A stretch of DNA of 64,000 nt from Eleusine coracana subsp. coracana (lineage: Eukaryota > Streptophyta > Magnoliopsida > Poales > Poaceae). The position numbers were made by a program, and so were the translations under genes. Each line of letters starts with the position of its first letter. Position 1 is the stretch's first letter. This document shows positions 33,539 through 44,283 of the stretch, one piece after another. The stretch lies in NCBI GenBank assembly GCA_032690845.1, contig CM064420.1, positions 66,514,707 to 66,578,706 of the forward strand, read 5' to 3'. The notes beneath the pieces were generated by a model. That model searched no databases. It was not told the DNA's origin and saw nothing but the letters and a program-made list of their open reading frames with translations.

Positions 33539-35295
33539 TCACTCATGTGCCGGTGGGATGTTGGGATCAACCCAATGCTCTGCTGGGAGATAATCAGGTA
33601 AGAGAGGTGCAGTGGTAGCAAAAAAGGAAGTGAAGGGAGGGACTACTGTACCGGCATTAATGGCGCCAAAGAGAGCATCAAAAGCTGACTGAGTAAGGTC
33701 CGGCACACCAAAGGGCTGTGCTGGAGGAGGTGAAGGAGGCGGTGCTGAAGATGAGGCCCCCTGTGCATCACCAATGTAGAATGATCTGAACTGTTTCCAC
33801 TCATCGCCTTGCTCAATTCTTTCTATCCTTGAGTCAACAGATTCAACCTCCAGAAGTGGATCATCCTCTGAGCCGGCGGGAGAAGGAGGATCATTAGGCA
33901 TCAAATGTGCTTGGATTTTCTTTAACCTTTTCTTTTCCTTCCTTCTAGCCTCCACTTCATGGTGCTGTCTGATCTCAATGGAGTGTTGTGACTTGCAAAT
34001 GCTTGAGAGATAGTTCAACAACTTTCTGATAGGTGAGGGGGGTCCTTCCCTCCACTGTCCATTGCCACTACCACCCATAGAAGGTGGTACACCCTGTGAA
34101 GAAGGTGCCATAGGCTGTGTAGGATCTGCTTGTGGTGGTTCCACTACCGGTGGTGCCACCAACTTCACATGATACTGCTTGTGCTCTCCATCATACACAA
34201 AAGTGCCTCCAGTGACTCTCTCAATCATATGCATGATATAGGGTGCATAGCCATAGCTCTTCAAAGAATGATTTGCAATTCCCTTTATTTCTTCCCAAAT
34301 GAAGTCAAAGACTAAGAATGGAGTACCATGAGGAGGGGTGGGACACATGACAGCCAAGACGTTCTTGTTGTATGAAGCAATGGCTGTGGAGTCACCCTCT
34401 CTAGGTGTGAGGGTTCGCCTGAACATCCTATTGATGCAGTGGTAGTAAGGGAGCAAATCTGTGGTGTGCCCTCTACTGCCCTGCTTGTTGCCTGGATACA
34501 TGAAACTCATCCTATCCGCCTTCAATGGGTGATGCAAGTGGAGTTTAGGACGGTTGGCATCATTCCTCCCAAAACCAAGAAGCTTGGCAAACTGAGCATA
34601 TGTGATATCATACCATTGTCCCTCTGTCATCCAATGGAACCTTCTAACATTGTCATGCTCCTCAACATAGAGGGTGGCATAGAACTGAGCAATAATCTCT
34701 TTGTTCCAATCCTTCTTGAAAGCCATGATGTCACTCACATGTTTGGCTTTGCACTCAGCAACCACTGTGTTCATGATAGCATCATCCTTGACAATCAGGT
34801 AGTCCCAATCAACCCACTGAGCAGCTGAAATGGCTTTGATCTTAGGAATGATTACTGTCTCATAGTAATCTTGATGGAAATAGGACCAAAACCTGTAATC
34901 TGTGCCTTTCTGCTTGGGGTTAATTCTGTAGTTGATTGCCCTCATCTTCCTCACTTCTTCCACATTTCCCTTATAGTTTACGTTCTGCCTCCATGATGGA
35001 TTGTGAGGAACTTGGAAGGTTGTATATCATCACCACCAGTAGCTGCCCTAGATGACTCGGCCTTTCTGTGATGGCTAGGCCTAGGAGGAGTTGGCATGTA
35101 GGTTGAGTCTTCAGGATCATCATCAGATGAGGAATCACTGTTGCTGGGTTCAGATTCTATCTCATTTTGAATGACCAAAGTACCCCTTTCCATCTTCACA
35201 GTCTGTTTCTGCCTTCGATAAACTCTTTCGAATTGATTTGCCTCTTGTGGATCATGCCTTGCTTTCACATTCCTTTCCCTTCCTGGACTTGACAT
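33539..35295 (-). CDS. Athila ORF1-type domain protein in copia-like element
   Basis: A long minus-strand ORF (474 residues, 33539-34963) is preceded by a 105-residue reading (34978-35295) in another frame. One frame shift near 34985 probably separates parts of one protein of about 580 residues. Seen: acidic Ser/Asp-rich N-terminus (SNSDSSSDDDPEDSTY), the core FYATLYVEEHDNVRRFHWMT with ITYAQFAKLLGFGR, typical of the extra protein of Athila-type elements, then a Pro-rich and charged tail (KEKKRLKKIQ, SAPPPSPPPAQPFG). No zinc knuckle or protease motif. In SIRE-type elements a 3' ORF is often called envelope-like; no transmembrane segment is obvious here. The frame is otherwise open. Confidence 0.65.
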
Positions 35296-37602
35296 GCTGT
35301 CATGCTAGGATAAACAATGAAGGACACTTAGGAGACAGCTCTAACTAAGAGGGAAATGGATTGGAAAATAAGAAGAGACACCAAAATTTGTGTTTTAATT
35401 TTATGGGAAAAACCAGACACTCCGGTTCCAGAAACCGGACCATCCATTTTCCTCACACTCTGTTGTCTTCTATATAGGTTCTGGAATGCATAGAAAAACA
35501 TCTAGGCATGGGGCATGCAACAAATCTCCTAGAAACTGAGAATTCACCAAAAACTAACAAGCTAGAGTTTGTCAGTCAAAAACTGGACCGTCCGGTTCTA
35601 AGAACCAGACTATCTGATTTGCCTAGTCAAACCCTAGCTAATTAGTCTGGATTAATTTCGACCAGAGGATTTCAAACAAATTGAGGAAAACAACTCTATG
35701 GAATACTATGAGACAATGTACGAAAGGAATTTCAAATCTATCAAGGTTCCTAATAGATCGAATCAAAAGAATCTAGGGTACCTTGAGAGAGTGTGACAAT
35801 CCAAAATCCGGAGGAGGAATCCAGAGTCTCCGGAGTTGGAGACCTTGATTTAACCAAGAAATCACTTTCCCAATGGTGGGAGCCTTCAAATCGCAAATGT
35901 GGAAGAGGAGATGGAGCAGCCGACGTCGGTTTGAGAGAGAGAAGAATGAAGAGACTCGAAGGGGTAAGTTCTGGAGGATTGAGTTAAACATGAGAAAACC
36001 GGACTGCCCGGTTTGGAAACTGGACTATTCAATTTTGCCTGATAAAATAGATAAAACCAGGTTTTTGTCAGATCCTCTACCATTCTTTTCCAATTCTTGA
36101 TTCTTCTCCAATCTTAACCTCCTTTCTTCATATACAAATCTTTCTTTTGCACTACTCTTTGGTAATCTTTTCGAAAACTCACTTTACTAGAGTTTGCTCA
36201 TTTCAAATTCTTATCCTTTGTAGTGCAACTCTCTCTTCCATGGAATTTTGTGAAAAAAAAAACTCTGCTCTTTGCAACTTCTTGTTCCTTTGATGATGAG
36301 AAGATTGAAATTGAGGGATTTGATCAAAAAGAGAGATAGATTTGATTTTTGGACTTGAGATAGAAGATCTCACAAATCAAGTTAAACTATAGCCACAATT
36401 TTTCGATGTGATCACAAAGATCAAGAATCAAATGATTTTCAATAAGCACGCAAAACATGATTAAGGGGTTTTCAAAAAACTTCTATCCTAACTCACAAAG
36501 AGTATGTAGTGACAAGAGCCACACACATACCAAGGCAGGTCCTACCACATAAGTTCTATATGCAAAGGGAACAAAGAACGAAGACCATAAAGAAGAACTT
36601 ACCTTAGCCTTATCTAGCTTTTTTCTCGATCAAATTAGTTAGCACTGCATCATCCTTATTATTGATGCACTTTCAATGGTGGATGATGAGATTTATGGCA
36701 CAAGCTAGAATCAATCGAAAAATGATCATCTAGAGAGGGATAGATCACCGAAGATCTTTCCATGTACTTGCTGCTCACAAGATCACTTGAAGTGTAGATA
36801 TTAGTTCTCCTTAACTTATGACATAGGATGAATCTCCCCCTTAATATATGCACCAAACTATTGAAAAAAATTTATATGTGCATTTTTGCTCGATTAAGGA
36901 GTTGAGGAGATACAAACAATATCTTAGTTAAGGCATAGATAATTATAGCTAAGAAAGCAAGGGAAACAAGGAATACTCACAAAGCATTGACTGTAGGGTG
37001 TTGATATGCATTCTGGTCAAAACCGGACCCTCCGGTTTCACAAACCGGACCATCCGGTTTTTCCAGAGTCAGAAATTTCACCCATGTGTTGGACATGTCC
37101 GATGACTTTAGAGTGCCATGCTTTCTGGAGTCCGATGAACTTGTCCTGCATCTATTTGTCATATTTGTCAGGGAAACCGGACCATCCGGTTTGGCAATCC
37201 GGAGCATCCGGTTTTTCTGAGTTCTTGTTTTTTAGGTTCTTCACTAGACCTTCTTTCTCTTCTTGCTTTGTGTTGCTTTCTTGGCTTCTTGTTTGTGTTC
37301 ATCAATCTTGAGAGCTATTCAAAAACAAATTTCTCCGAGGGATACATTAATTGCATCTTTTTACAAAATCATTCATGCTTGCATACTTGAGGGCACTTCT
37401 CAAGTAGTAACATGAACTTGTGGATTCATCGCTGCAGGAATGTGGAACAAGAAAGGGATGTTTAGTGATACTTATTCTTTTCCTTGATGTCATTGATGTA
37501 GGTAGTATTCGAATGTCTCCACACTTGGCAAGTTGCATATTATCCCATTATTCTTATGCATGTCATGTCATCAATGCATCACCTGCATCTCATGAACACT
37601 TT
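35296..37602 (-). other. Non-coding interior of copia-like element
   Basis: Where pol would normally be expected there is only about 2.3 kb without RT, RNase H or integrase motifs. It contains motif pairs at about 35405-35452, 35577-35620, 35995-36038, 37018-37061 and 37174-37214. Confidence 0.65.
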
Positions 37603-39397
37603 TCAAGCACTTTTTGGTACCCAACGCTTGTTGGGTCCTAGAGGGTTAGTGACACAAGCTTTAGGCACCCAAATTGACTTTGCACTATCAATGGGTGAAC
37701 TCATCACCTTGACAGCACAAGAGTCAACATTTGCCTTAGCACAAGATACATGATTGTGGACAAAATTTGAAGGGGTTTGAGTCATAGGACAATCCTTACT
37801 CACGTGGCCTTTTTCACGACAAATATAGCATTTGCGATGCTTGATTTTATTTGCTTTCACCTTGAGTTGTCTTTTGGTACTCCTATTCCTATCCATGTAT
37901 CGGTTAAGTGCTGACACAAAACCTTTCTCAAGCTTCTCTTGTGATCTCAGTCTGCATATCGAAACCGGACCATCCGGTTTTCACAGACTTGTTGTTTTCT
38001 TGATTCTGTTGTACATTGAGAAATTTTGTGTCCTTCCTCATAACAACCAAAACACCTTCTCTTTGATAGCCTTCTTTGTCTTCTAGAAAGCGTTGGTTGA
38101 ACCTTTTTCTTGGTTGGACACTTTGAGGCAAAGTATCCCTTTGTTGAGCACTCGAAGCATATGACATGAGCACTTGTTTTGTCCTTCTTGTCATTAACTT
38201 TTTCAAGGTCAGTTGTGAAGCTTTGGGAGCATGTGACGGTTGATCCATTCTCAAGCTTCTTCACCATGTTGTCAGGGTTATCTTGAGATGGTTGCACATG
38301 ACCTTTGCCTTTCAACCAACTTATGTCTGTTTTAAGCTTCTTATCTTCTTCCTTGAGAGCATCATTTTCACTTGCAATGAGATCATCATAAGTTTCTACA
38401 ATTATATGCTCATCAAGAGATGGATTTTCTTGAAGACAACATTCGTTAGCACAAGATAAATCAATAGATACAGGTGCACATGTGCAAGTGTGAGGTTGAA
38501 GGGATTTTACCACTGTTAGAGCAACCTCATGTGTTGTCTCTAGCGTGACATAAGTATCAACTAGCTTTTCATGGGAGCTTAGAAGCATTTTATGTCTCTT
38601 TTGCAAATCAAGATGCCTTTTGGCTAGCTTTTTGTACTCCTTGAAGACCATTTGATTTGCCTTCTCTAATTGTGCTTCATAAGATAGAGAGTTAATAGTA
38701 CATGCATCATTATTACTCAAATCATCACCTTTAGCAAGCGTGGATGTTTTGGCTTCTCTTTGTCTCTTGGTCATGAGACGGAAAGAGTTCTCATCCTCTA
38801 ACCATGAGCTTGTTGGTGAGGTAGACTCCTCACTTAGTTTGAACGTGCAGCAGTCAGGATCATTGACATCTTTTATTGAACTTGTTTCTGTCTTGCCAAA
38901 ACCGGACACTCCGGTTTGGGAAACCGGACCATCCGATTTTCCCAGGCATACAGATTCAGCTCTGCTTTCTTGATCTTTTGATTGCTTATGTTGGTGTTGG
39001 TCTTTTGAGCTTGCCGAGGAGCAAATGTTCTCTGGCTCACATTCCAACAATGAGTTTTTTTCTCATTGTTAGAGCCATACATTTCCTCAAGTGCCTTCCA
39101 AATAAGATGAGCACTCTTACGATGACCAAACTTCTTAAGCATCATGTCAACCACTTCTGCACTCACATCACTAGATAAAGCATGAAATGCATGAGCTTCG
39201 AGATATAAGCATTTCTCTTGAGCTTTTGTTGGAGGATGATCTCCAAAGTCATGAGAAAAGGCTACATCTACGATCCACCAAACTTGAGGGCTCATTTCAC
39301 GTAAGTAGGAAGACATGAGATTTTCCCATGAAGGAAAGTTTGCTCCATTGAAGCAAGTTACCTCGAAGGACGGTGAAGTAATGTGTGGAAGCGACAT
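37603..39397 (-). pseudogene. gag of copia-like element with zinc knuckles
   Basis: Start at 39395-39397, MSLPHITSPSFEVTCFNGAN, with the UBN2-like gag core (NFPSWENLMSSYLREM, KALEEMYGSN). Later come coiled-coil-like sequence and three CCHC knuckles: CFECSTKGYFASKCP, CFGCYEEGHKISQC, CYICREKGHVSKDCP. Frame shifts divide the coding into three readings (38873-39397, 37947-39050, 37603-37917). Motif copies at 38898-38940 and 37962-37981 are translated in place (ENRMVRFPKPECPVL, ENRMVRF), so the palindromes sit inside coding sequence. After the last knuckle comes IWVPK, where pol normally begins, and coding stops. Confidence 0.75.
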
Positions 39398-39434
39398 CGT
39401 TTTCTCCAAGCGGTGAAGCCTAATAAGAAGATTA

Positions 39435-39449
39435 GGCTCTGATACCAAT
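39435..39449 (-). other. Primer-binding site of copia-like element
   Basis: Minus strand ATTGGTATCAGAGCC directly follows LTR end CCTTTCA; complementary to initiator tRNA-Met. Confidence 0.8.
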
Positions 39450-42217
39450 TGAAAGGACCTTGACATCGCCTAGAAGGGGGGGTGAATAGGCATTCCTGAT
39501 ATTTATTCCAAAACTCACAACAAAATTAGTACTGCCAAAAACCGGACCCTCCGTTTCGCAAACTGGACACTCCGATTTATGTCAGGGAGACGGAATAAAC
39601 TAAGCAAAAAGAAACTAGCGGGAACTAAAAGCAAGCACCCTACCACAAATACAACAAGGCTAGAGCAAGGTGATTTCACACATAAATCACCAAGATAGAA
39701 CACTGTCCAAAATCGGACACTTTGGTTTTCTTGGGACTTAAAACAGAGGCAAGGGAAAAACAGCACGCACAGGAGATCTAGCACAATCTAAGTTATCATA
39801 GGTTGCACACAAGCAAGAGCAAGTTTATCCACTAAGGAAAACAAGAGCAACTACTCAAGCAACCTATGAGAAATTAGAGCAAGCTAGAACTTAAACAACA
39901 ACAAGGAACAAGGGAGCACACAGGGATTTATTTACCGAAGTTCGTCCAACTTGCAACCAAGTTGTCTACCTCTCCATTGAGGAGCTCAATCACACTTGAG
40001 CCGGATCTCTTTCAACCCTTTTACCTCGCCAAGCAATCACCGAGATCAAGCTTGGATGACCAAGCAATCACCAAGATCCAACCCGGTACTCCACTAAGCT
40101 TGCTTCTTCCCTTGCGGAGGTGAAGCCGACCTTTACAAACTTTCCCAAGGCACACCACAAACTTGGGAGCTCTAGGGTGACGCCTAGCCGTCTAGGAATC
40201 TTCAATTCCAAGAGTAACAAATGTGTCACGGAATCTTGCTATGCAACAATGCTCAAGTGCTCAAACTTTCTCACAAAGAGTATCTCTCTCAACCCAATTC
40301 TCACAAAGAGATCAAACCTGATGAGGACATCACCATGCTGGATACGTGCATATCATGGCCTTCCCCAAATTACAATTCGTCACCAACTCGGTCGCCGTGT
40401 TCGTCTCAGATTCAGCCGACATCCCTTCACGGTTTTGATGATATCTTCCACATCCGACGTCCAAACGAGGCGTTCTTTGATGCGTTGGAAAGGGGACGAC
40501 GATGCCGTCATTCTATTTCTGGTCCTAGCTCCAGAAGGTTCGTGAATCATGCTGTATGACCATGACAAGGTGCTGCATCACCTATTTTGGGCCAACTTAG
40601 CCATATATCGTGTCGGGCCTTAAGCCCATGTTGTGGGCGCCCCCCCTGGTCGCCCCCAACCCTAGGACGCCCCTGGTTCCTACATAAACTCAGTAGCCGC
40701 CGTCTTTTAGTTTCAGGTTTTGTTTAGTTCCGTTTTCCAGAGAGAAACTTGATCGAATTATGGTAACTGTGGCGACAAGTCCTTTTACAGTAATCCAGGG
40801 CCCCTGTTCTTGTTCTCACCACTGTGGCGATTAGTCCTTTTGTGTTCAGAGCTTGAACCTTTTCTTGTGATTCTCTTCATCCATATTTGCAATTTTAGAT
40901 TGCGTGTTTATCCTCTCTTGCTTGTGTTCTCGATTTCGCTTGTAGGAACAATCAAGTTGTGCTTGGTGTAATAGTTGCGGGGTTGGATCGTGTCTAATTC
41001 AAGCCGGGTCGTCGATGCCGAGTTCCCCAAATTCGAGTTTATCCCCTTACCTCTCGGAAGATTGGGCCATATCTACATCAAAACCTCACAAAGAGGAGTT
41101 GGGAAGAGTGCTAGAGGGCTTTGGATATGTTATTTTTGTGAATGGGGTCAGCAGCAACCAAAAGAGGGGTTGCATGAGTATAAATACTCACCCCTCCAAA
41201 AGTAGCCGTTGGGAACTAGCCAATGAAAACCGGACACTCTGGTTTCCAAAACCAGACCATCCGGTTTTGGCTGAACTAGTAGTTGGAATTCAAACCAGCC
41301 CGAAACCGGACACTCCGGTTTCTGAAACCGGACACTTCGGTTTTCCTAGAACAGTGAGAGGATAGTGTGTGTTTGGCTATTGTGTGTCACTCTTCTCACT
41401 TGGTATTTTCTTTTGAGCATTGAGACTTAGCATATCATCCATGTAACATCCCTCTTGATAGAGCGGCATGCCTAAACTCAATATTAAAAATAAAAGGAGA
41501 CTTTTCCCAACTTGAGCTTTCATAATTTGAATCTTGCCACTTCTTCATCTTTAGCTTTATGAGAGATGCAACATGTGCTTTTCATTATGGCGTCATCACC
41601 TAGAGCTTGTGACTTAGAATATTTGAAACCATACGACCATCTTCTATAATGAATTCATAAGCCACTTCATTTCTTCACTTTCATCATTAATTGATACTTG
41701 GCAACATACGACACCTTGTAGCTTGATCGGTTCACGATTATGCTATACTTACCCTTCACCATTGCATTTTGTCCCTCGGTGCCAAGGCTCATCTTTCCCT
41801 TCTCCTTGCATGGTCCATCGTGGTCAAGTCAAGCCAATCACTTACCATCTTGCTATCTTGAGCCATACATTACTTTGCATCATCCACATGAATTCTTTTG
41901 TCATTGTTTAGATATTTGTGATCACTTTGCTTTTAATAGAGTATCCTATTATTAAATTGTAAGCAATTGATCATCATCCTTTTTCATACATTCTTTGATC
42001 CTTGTGAACAAGCCTTTTAAGTAAATTCTCAATCATACAATGAATATCCATGTCGCACAGTTTGAGTCGATGTACACTTTGAACAATAATATCCACATTG
42101 AGACATACAAGGTACATTTCTTAATTATGTCCTACTAAAATACTCACAAGAATCATTAGTCCTTTAATCACATTGTCATCCAATACACCAAAACCCACTA
42201 GGGAACTAGATGCACTT
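39450..42217 (-). repeat. 5' LTR of copia-like element
   Basis: Starts TGAAAGGACCTTGACATCGCC and ends GATGCACTTT, then passes directly into Harbinger ORF1 sequence. Without the 762 bp solo LTR and its 5 bp duplication it is about 2.0 kb, like its partner. Confidence 0.8.
40319..41080 (+). mobile_element. Solo LTR of a gypsy family
   Basis: 762 bp beginning TGATGAGGACATCACC and ending CTACATCA, flanked by a perfect target duplication AAACC (40314-40318 and 41081-41085). The sister LTR has the uninterrupted sequence at about 31859-31868. The start is shared with the CRM-like and miniature elements but the interior is different, so it is a related but distinct family. ACATAAACTC near 40682 may be its TATA region. 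Confidence 0.92.
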
Positions 42218-42417
42218 TAATTACTCTCCTCAGCCATCCTTGCACATGCACATTGTGGAATAAGAAATGATTCATCATTGCACATGCACATTGCCTCAAG
42301 ATCAAATTATGGAATAAGAAATGATTCGTCATTGCACATGCACATTGCCATAAGATCAAATTGTGGAATAAGAAATAAATCATCATTGCACATGTCCATA
42401 GCCTCAGCGAATAGTTA
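42218..42417 (-). pseudogene. PIF/Harbinger ORF1 fragment (copy 2)
   Basis: Contains the 18-residue repeats (NDESFLIPQCACARMAEE) matching 27438-27625 and then stops at the copia-like LTR. The domain-coding remainder is missing. At 42417|42418 it retains the empty Helitron target. Confidence 0.75.
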
Positions 42418-42489
42418 TTACATCATTACTAATGTCTCTAGCCTCAGCTAATACAAAACATCATAAGACAACAAGCAACAAAGTATGAC

Positions 42490-42950
42490 AAGACAACATC
42501 AAACCCGATAGGTACCCCTATTGCTCCACATAAGGTTTGCCAATTCATCCCTCTTACTGCCCCATGTTGTATTCTCATCTTGAGGAACAACATCACTAGA
42601 CATATTCACATTATTATTAGGTTCCCAGGTGGCCTCATCAGGGAACAATTCATCTTGCCTAAACCCAATGATCCAATTATGTAGAATGCAACATGCAAGA
42701 ACTAACTTTACTTGTGTCATGAAAGGATGATATGGCTTGTTGTCTAAAATACGAAATCGACCCTTCAATGATGCAAAAGACCTCTCAACTGAAACCCTTA
42801 AACTAGAATGTCTTAGATTGAATAACTCTCTAATATTTGTTGGGTAGTTTCTAGCACCATATTCTTGAAAGTGGTATCTAGTAGCTCGGTAAGGGGGCAG
42901 AAAGTCAACATGCATATCCAACATCAACCAGATAGAATTTACCTAAAACA
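42490..42950 (-). pseudogene. PIF/Harbinger transposase, 3' part (copy 2)
   Basis: Minus strand reads KFYLVDVGYAC, a stop created next to the same 5 nt deletion as copy 1, then LPPYRATRYHFQEYGARNYP, RELFNLRHSSLRVSVERSFA, LKGRFRILDNKPYHPFMTQV and LVLACCILHNWI. Better preserved than copy 1: a 142-residue open reading (42499-42927). Contains the second Asp and the Glu of the DDE set. Confidence 0.8.
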
Positions 42951-43014
42951 TGGTTATGTAAATTAGAACTAGTATTTGTGTATGCAAACTAAGCATTGAA
43001 ACTACAAACTTTAG

Positions 43015-43245
43015 TGTGCTGATCGGCGCACTGGGCTTCTTCAGTGCTTTTCGTCGGTTCTGGATTCCTGTCCTCTCCAGCATCACTTTAATCACCAATT
43101 TTACCTGTTTATGCAATAAAGCTCCAAAACAATGCATATAAAAATATATAAACAATATTATAGGTAAATGGCCTAAATTAGTATCAATTATGCTCTAATT
43201 AGGGTAATATTCACATATAAAATGGGCACTTGGGTAGTGCCAACA
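43015..43245 (-). repeat. Truncated Athila-like LTR inside transposase (copy 2)
   Basis: Same LTR fragment and same breakpoints as 30277-30507, so the event predates the duplication. Confidence 0.8.
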
Positions 43246-43256
43246 TCTTTACCTTA

Positions 43257-43660
43257 AAGTATGGATACCACCTTGGGCTGGTTTCTGATCTTAAGTGGTG
43301 TCTCATTGCTTGGTGGTCATATCATCTTATCCCTCAGCTCACCAACAGCATAAAGAACCTCCCTAAAGTGCCTACTCACAATATCTATTGACCTCCTCCA
43401 ATTTTGGTGAATAACTCAAAATCTTTGGTTGTGGCCAACAACTAGTAGAAACATTGCAACTTGTTCCTCTATAGTACTATGGATAGTGTCTCGCTACAAT
43501 TGTCTGTCCCTTAGGATTGTGCATAGGGTAAAGAAGGGAGCTCGACCCATACGTAACATGTTCACACATTTTACATCATTGCAATTGTATATAAGGTTTA
43601 AGTTCTTTTGATGCTCTTCATCCATGGCACTCATAGGGGCATATGTGATTTTAGGCGTTG
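43257..43660 (-). pseudogene. PIF/Harbinger transposase, 5' part (copy 2)
   Basis: Minus strand reads PKITYAPMSAMDEEHQKNLN, LIYNCNDVKCVNMLRMGRAP and FFTLCTILRDRQL with continuation in other frames; homologous to 30519-30894. Confidence 0.75.
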
Positions 43661-43672
43661 AAGGCAGAAGGG

Positions 43673-44157
43673 GAAAACAATAGATCTGACCATGAATCGA
43701 TCTTACCCGGTCCAAATCAAGTCCGAAACACCACCAGAATGACTCCAACCATGCGCAAAAACATAAGAAATAAAGCGGAAGGTTAGGGTACAATTCGAAT
43801 CACGGAGGGGGGAAGGGGAATAGGAGGGTGGTGTCCGTCACCTGCTCAAAACGACGACGGTGGACGAGAGCAGAGAAGAGGACAAAGACAAGGAGAGGAG
43901 AGCCTGATGTAAGGGGGGAAACAACAGATCTAACCGGGAATCGATCTTACCCGGTCCAAATTGAGCCCAAAACACAACCATAATGACTCCAACCCTGTGT
44001 AAAAACATAATAAAAAAGCAGAAGGTTAGGGTACGATTGGATTCATAGAGGGGGGAAGGGGAACGGGAGGGCGATGTCCGTCACCTGCTCGAACCGATGA
44101 CAGTGGACGAGAGCAGAGAAGAGGATGAAGACAGGGAGAGGAGAACCCGGTAGAAGG
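43673..44157. repeat. Two tandem ~242 bp repeats in transposon 5' region
   Basis: 43673-43911 and 43912-44157 align throughout (shared ATCGATCTTACCCGGTCC and GTGGACGAGAGCAGAGAAGA). They lie just upstream of transposase copy 2 and are probably part of its 5' leader. Confidence 0.75.
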
Positions 44158-44283
44158 GTTGGACAAGAGCAGCGGAACCGAGAGAGAAGACGAGGTTGAG
44201 AGCATGAGAATGGTTATGGTCGCTGGCGGCGAGCGAAGGGGGAAGGTGAATATAACGCAAGCGAAGGATAACCCTATCTTTCC
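44158..44283. other. Harbinger 5' region, left of gypsy composite
   Basis: Non-coding; continues at 53495 once the 44284-53494 insertion is removed. Confidence 0.45.

Larger units (their letters stand above)
31037..41344. repeat. Dispersed quasi-palindrome AAACCGGACACTCCGGTTT
   Basis: About 30 copies or near copies through LTRs and interior of the copia-like element, mostly as pairs about 23-24 bp apart, for example 31037-31057 with 31061-31079, 37018-37038 with 37042-37061, 38898-38917 with 38921-38940, and 41303-41321 with 41325-41344. Arms AAACCGGA/TCCGGTTT are complementary; the centre varies (CAC, CCA, CCC). Further copies lie in the LTR at 5072-5890. Confidence 0.85.
30954..42217 (-). 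mobile_element. Pol-less SIRE/Maximus-like copia element with extra ORF
   Basis: Minus orientation: 5' LTR 39450-42217 (including a 762 bp foreign solo LTR), primer-binding site ATTGGTATCAGAGCC (39435-39449), gag region 37603-39397, a large second ORF 33539-35295, polypurine-rich AAAAAGGGGGAGAT next to the 3' LTR 30954-32993. The LTR terminus is TGAAAG...CTTTCA. No reverse transcriptase, RNase H or integrase was seen anywhere in the 6456 bp interior. The left LTR lacks its first bases and there is no target duplication, consistent with rearrangement at a duplication junction. Confidence 0.75.

Noticed and set aside
33539..34963. 474-residue ORF as a host gene
   Set aside because: It lies between gag and the 3' LTR of the copia-like element on the same strand, and its core resembles the extra protein of Athila-type elements.
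37947..39050. Plus-strand ORFs opposite gag (for example 38740-38973)
   Set aside because: They only reflect complementary reading of gag and of the quasi-palindromes, which are open in several frames.
31037..41344. CRISPR-like array of short palindromic repeats
   Set aside because: Repeats are irregularly spaced over 10 kb of a plant retrotransposon, without spacers of constant size or cas genes.
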